NCBI GenBank assembly: GCA_012839665.1
Contig: DUMX01000168.1
Coordinates: 1 to 6,165, forward strand
From: Gelria sp.
GTDB taxonomy: Bacteria > Bacillota > Syntrophomonadia > Syntrophomonadales > Syntrophomonadaceae
Length of the DNA stretch: 6,165 bases
Direction of reading: 5' to 3'
Below, piece after piece: positions 4,936-6,165 of this stretch (positions are counted from its first letter, which is position 1; each line of letters opens with the position of its first letter). The position numbers were made by a program, and so were the translations under genes. The notes beneath the pieces are model-generated. The model searched no databases. It was not told the DNA's origin and saw only the letters and a list, made by a program, of their open reading frames with translations.

Positions 4936-6165
4936 TACCATTTAACCAGTGTGAAGCCCGTCCTGAAGAGGGCGGGCATCATTTCTTACTTGAATCACAT
5001 TTGATTGCAGTGGCCCAGGGCTGGGGGAAAGTAGATGGTTCATATAAAGAACGCCTGCTTTTTCTGGGAGGGCTCTGTCATGATGTGGCCAAAGGCCGCA
5101 AGAAATGGCAGGATAATCTAGATGGACCAAAAGGAAGCAGACCTCCCCACGCTGCACCAAGTGCACTATTGTTTTCTTATTATGCCGCAAAATTACTTGA
5201 TGTCTGGGAAGAGCAGGAACAATTAGATAGGAATGAGATGCAAATTTTAAGGGCTTTTGTTGTTAGAGTTATACGGGATATTTTTGACCATCATCGTGAA
5301 TTGGGGGATATTGAAGAAGAGGTTCCCTGGTCATATATGACCGATAAGGACCTGAGATTACATGATTTAGATTTAGCAGGATTTCACAGGCTTATCTGCC
5401 AGTATTTTCTCATTTTTGCACAATGTGAAGAACCATTACCCCAAACTATAAAAGAATGGGAAAAAACTTTTAAAAAGAAATGGCCTCGTTGGAGTAATAT
5501 GGGTAGAATCATACCTAAACTATGTAGCAGATCATCGCTAGCAAGAATTGATGTTGAAAAAGAATTATGTGTTCGTAATGATACAGCCAGATTCATTAGT
5601 GCAGACCGAATAGATGCAGCGCAAATCCCATTAGTTTATCTAGAATCGGAGTCAGCACAGGCAGCTATTACCAGGCTTGATGCTTATTGTAGGGAACGGG
5701 CAGAGGCACAGCTAAGAGATAATCCCGATACACAAGAGATTATTAAAAAAAGAGAGACTGCACAAGCCCAGTCCCTGGAACAATATTGCAGTCATTCCGA
5801 GGAACAGTTCTATACATTAAGTCTTCCTACAGGTCTAGGAAAAACCTTGACATCTCTAAGAATTGCTCTCGAAGCCTGTAAAAAAGGAAGATGTCATCGC
5901 ATAATATATGCTGCTCCGTATATATCGATACTTTCGCAGGCTACAAATGAGATGCGAAATGCTACTGGACTTGAAGTGTTACAACATCACCATCTTTCCA
6001 TGCTGTCAGAAGATGATTTCGATGACAAAGATATTCTCATAATTGAATCATGGCAGGCACCAGTAGTTACCACCACATTTAACCAACTGTTTAGAGCTCT
6101 GTTTCCTTACCGCGCTCAAGAATTGGTGCGAATGCCTGCTATGGAGAAAGCTTTTATTATAATAG
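4923..6165 (+). CDS. cas3: Cas3 HD nuclease-helicase, N-terminal part (3' end outside window)
   Basis: Cas3 is recruited by target-bound Cascade to nick, unwind and degrade the DNA. ATG 4923 overlaps cas5 by 13 nt and follows GGGTGA at 4911-4916; ATG 4929 is a possible alternative. The frame is open to the window end (414 codons plus one base). The HD nuclease domain occupies roughly 15-240. Probable metal ligands are His26, His53-Asp54 (GLCHDVAKG), His76 (PPHAAPSA), His123-His124 (FDHHRE) and Asp228 (SADRIDAA), so the nuclease looks intact. A linker of about 60 residues, rich in charged residues and Gln, leads to the SF2 helicase. There, Walker A is LPTGLGKT (301-308, Lys307), motif Ia is APYISILSQ (331-339), and VTTTFNQLF (382-390) is the next conserved helicase motif. 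The window ends at AFIII, just where the DExx box should begin. HD and helicase are fused in one chain in the usual order. Confidence 0.94.
   Translation, partial: MSMVIPFNQCEARPEEGGHHFLLESHLIAVAQGWGKVDGSYKERLLFLGGLCHDVAKGRKKWQDNLDGPKGSRPPHAAPSALLFSYYAAKLLDVWEEQEQLDRNEMQILRAFVVRVIRDIFDHHRELGDIEEEVPWSYMTDKDLRLHDLDLAGFHRLICQYFLIFAQCEEPLPQTIKEWEKTFKKKWPRWSNMGRIIPKLCSRSSLARIDVEKELCVRNDTARFISADRIDAAQIPLVYLESESAQAAITRLDAYCRERAEAQLRDNPDTQEIIKKRETAQAQSLEQYCSHSEEQFYTLSLPTGLGKTLTSLRIALEACKKGRCHRIIYAAPYISILSQATNEMRNATGLEVLQHHHLSMLSEDDFDDKDILIIESWQAPVVTTTFNQLFRALFPYRAQELVRMPAMEKAFIII

Noticed and set aside
1..6165. CRISPR array within the window
   Set aside because: No regularly spaced identical repeats of 28-37 nt are visible on reading; the window is almost wholly coding.

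Overview
This window carries most of a type I-B CRISPR-Cas locus, with every gene on the + strand and tightly packed. The order is the 3' end of cas1, then cas6, cas8b (Csh1/TM1802-like), cas7 (Csh2-like), cas5 (Cas5h-like) and the 5' part of cas3. Both outer genes are cut by the window edges: cas1 lacks its N-terminal part, and cas3 stops just before its DExx (Walker B) motif. I see no CRISPR repeats, tRNA, rRNA, transposon or terminator.

The organism is probably a bacterium of the Clostridia/Bacillota type. This is inferred from purine-rich Shine-Dalgarno sequences that match the Bacillota 16S tail, from a moderate to low GC content by eye, and from the combination of Cas families. I could not run a search, so no genus is proposed.

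Layout: 1-240 is the cas1 C-terminus. 241-366 is the longest non-coding stretch and holds a candidate promoter, a 22-bp imperfect inverted repeat and the cas6 ribosome binding site. 367-1110 is cas6, 1166-3265 cas8b, 3265-4212 cas7, 4240-4935 cas5 and 4923 to the end cas3. Gaps inside the effector block are small: 55 nt, a 1-nt overlap, 27 nt and a 13-nt overlap. This fits one transcript with translational coupling.

How the genes work together: Cas6 cuts the precursor CRISPR RNA. Cas8b, Cas7, Cas5 and a small subunit form the Cascade surveillance complex on the processed crRNA. Cas3 is then recruited to unwind and degrade target DNA. Cas1 belongs to the spacer-acquisition machinery.

The most interesting signal is inside cas8b. 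An 11-base match to the anti-Shine-Dalgarno sequence lies at 2816-2826, just ahead of an in-frame ATG at 2834. It would allow separate translation of the Cas8b C-terminal domain as a 143-residue small subunit, Cas11b. Other points of interest are the position of cas1 directly upstream of cas6 with no cas2 between them, and a four-codon mini-ORF whose stop overlaps the GTG start of cas6. I found no sign of a wholly new system.
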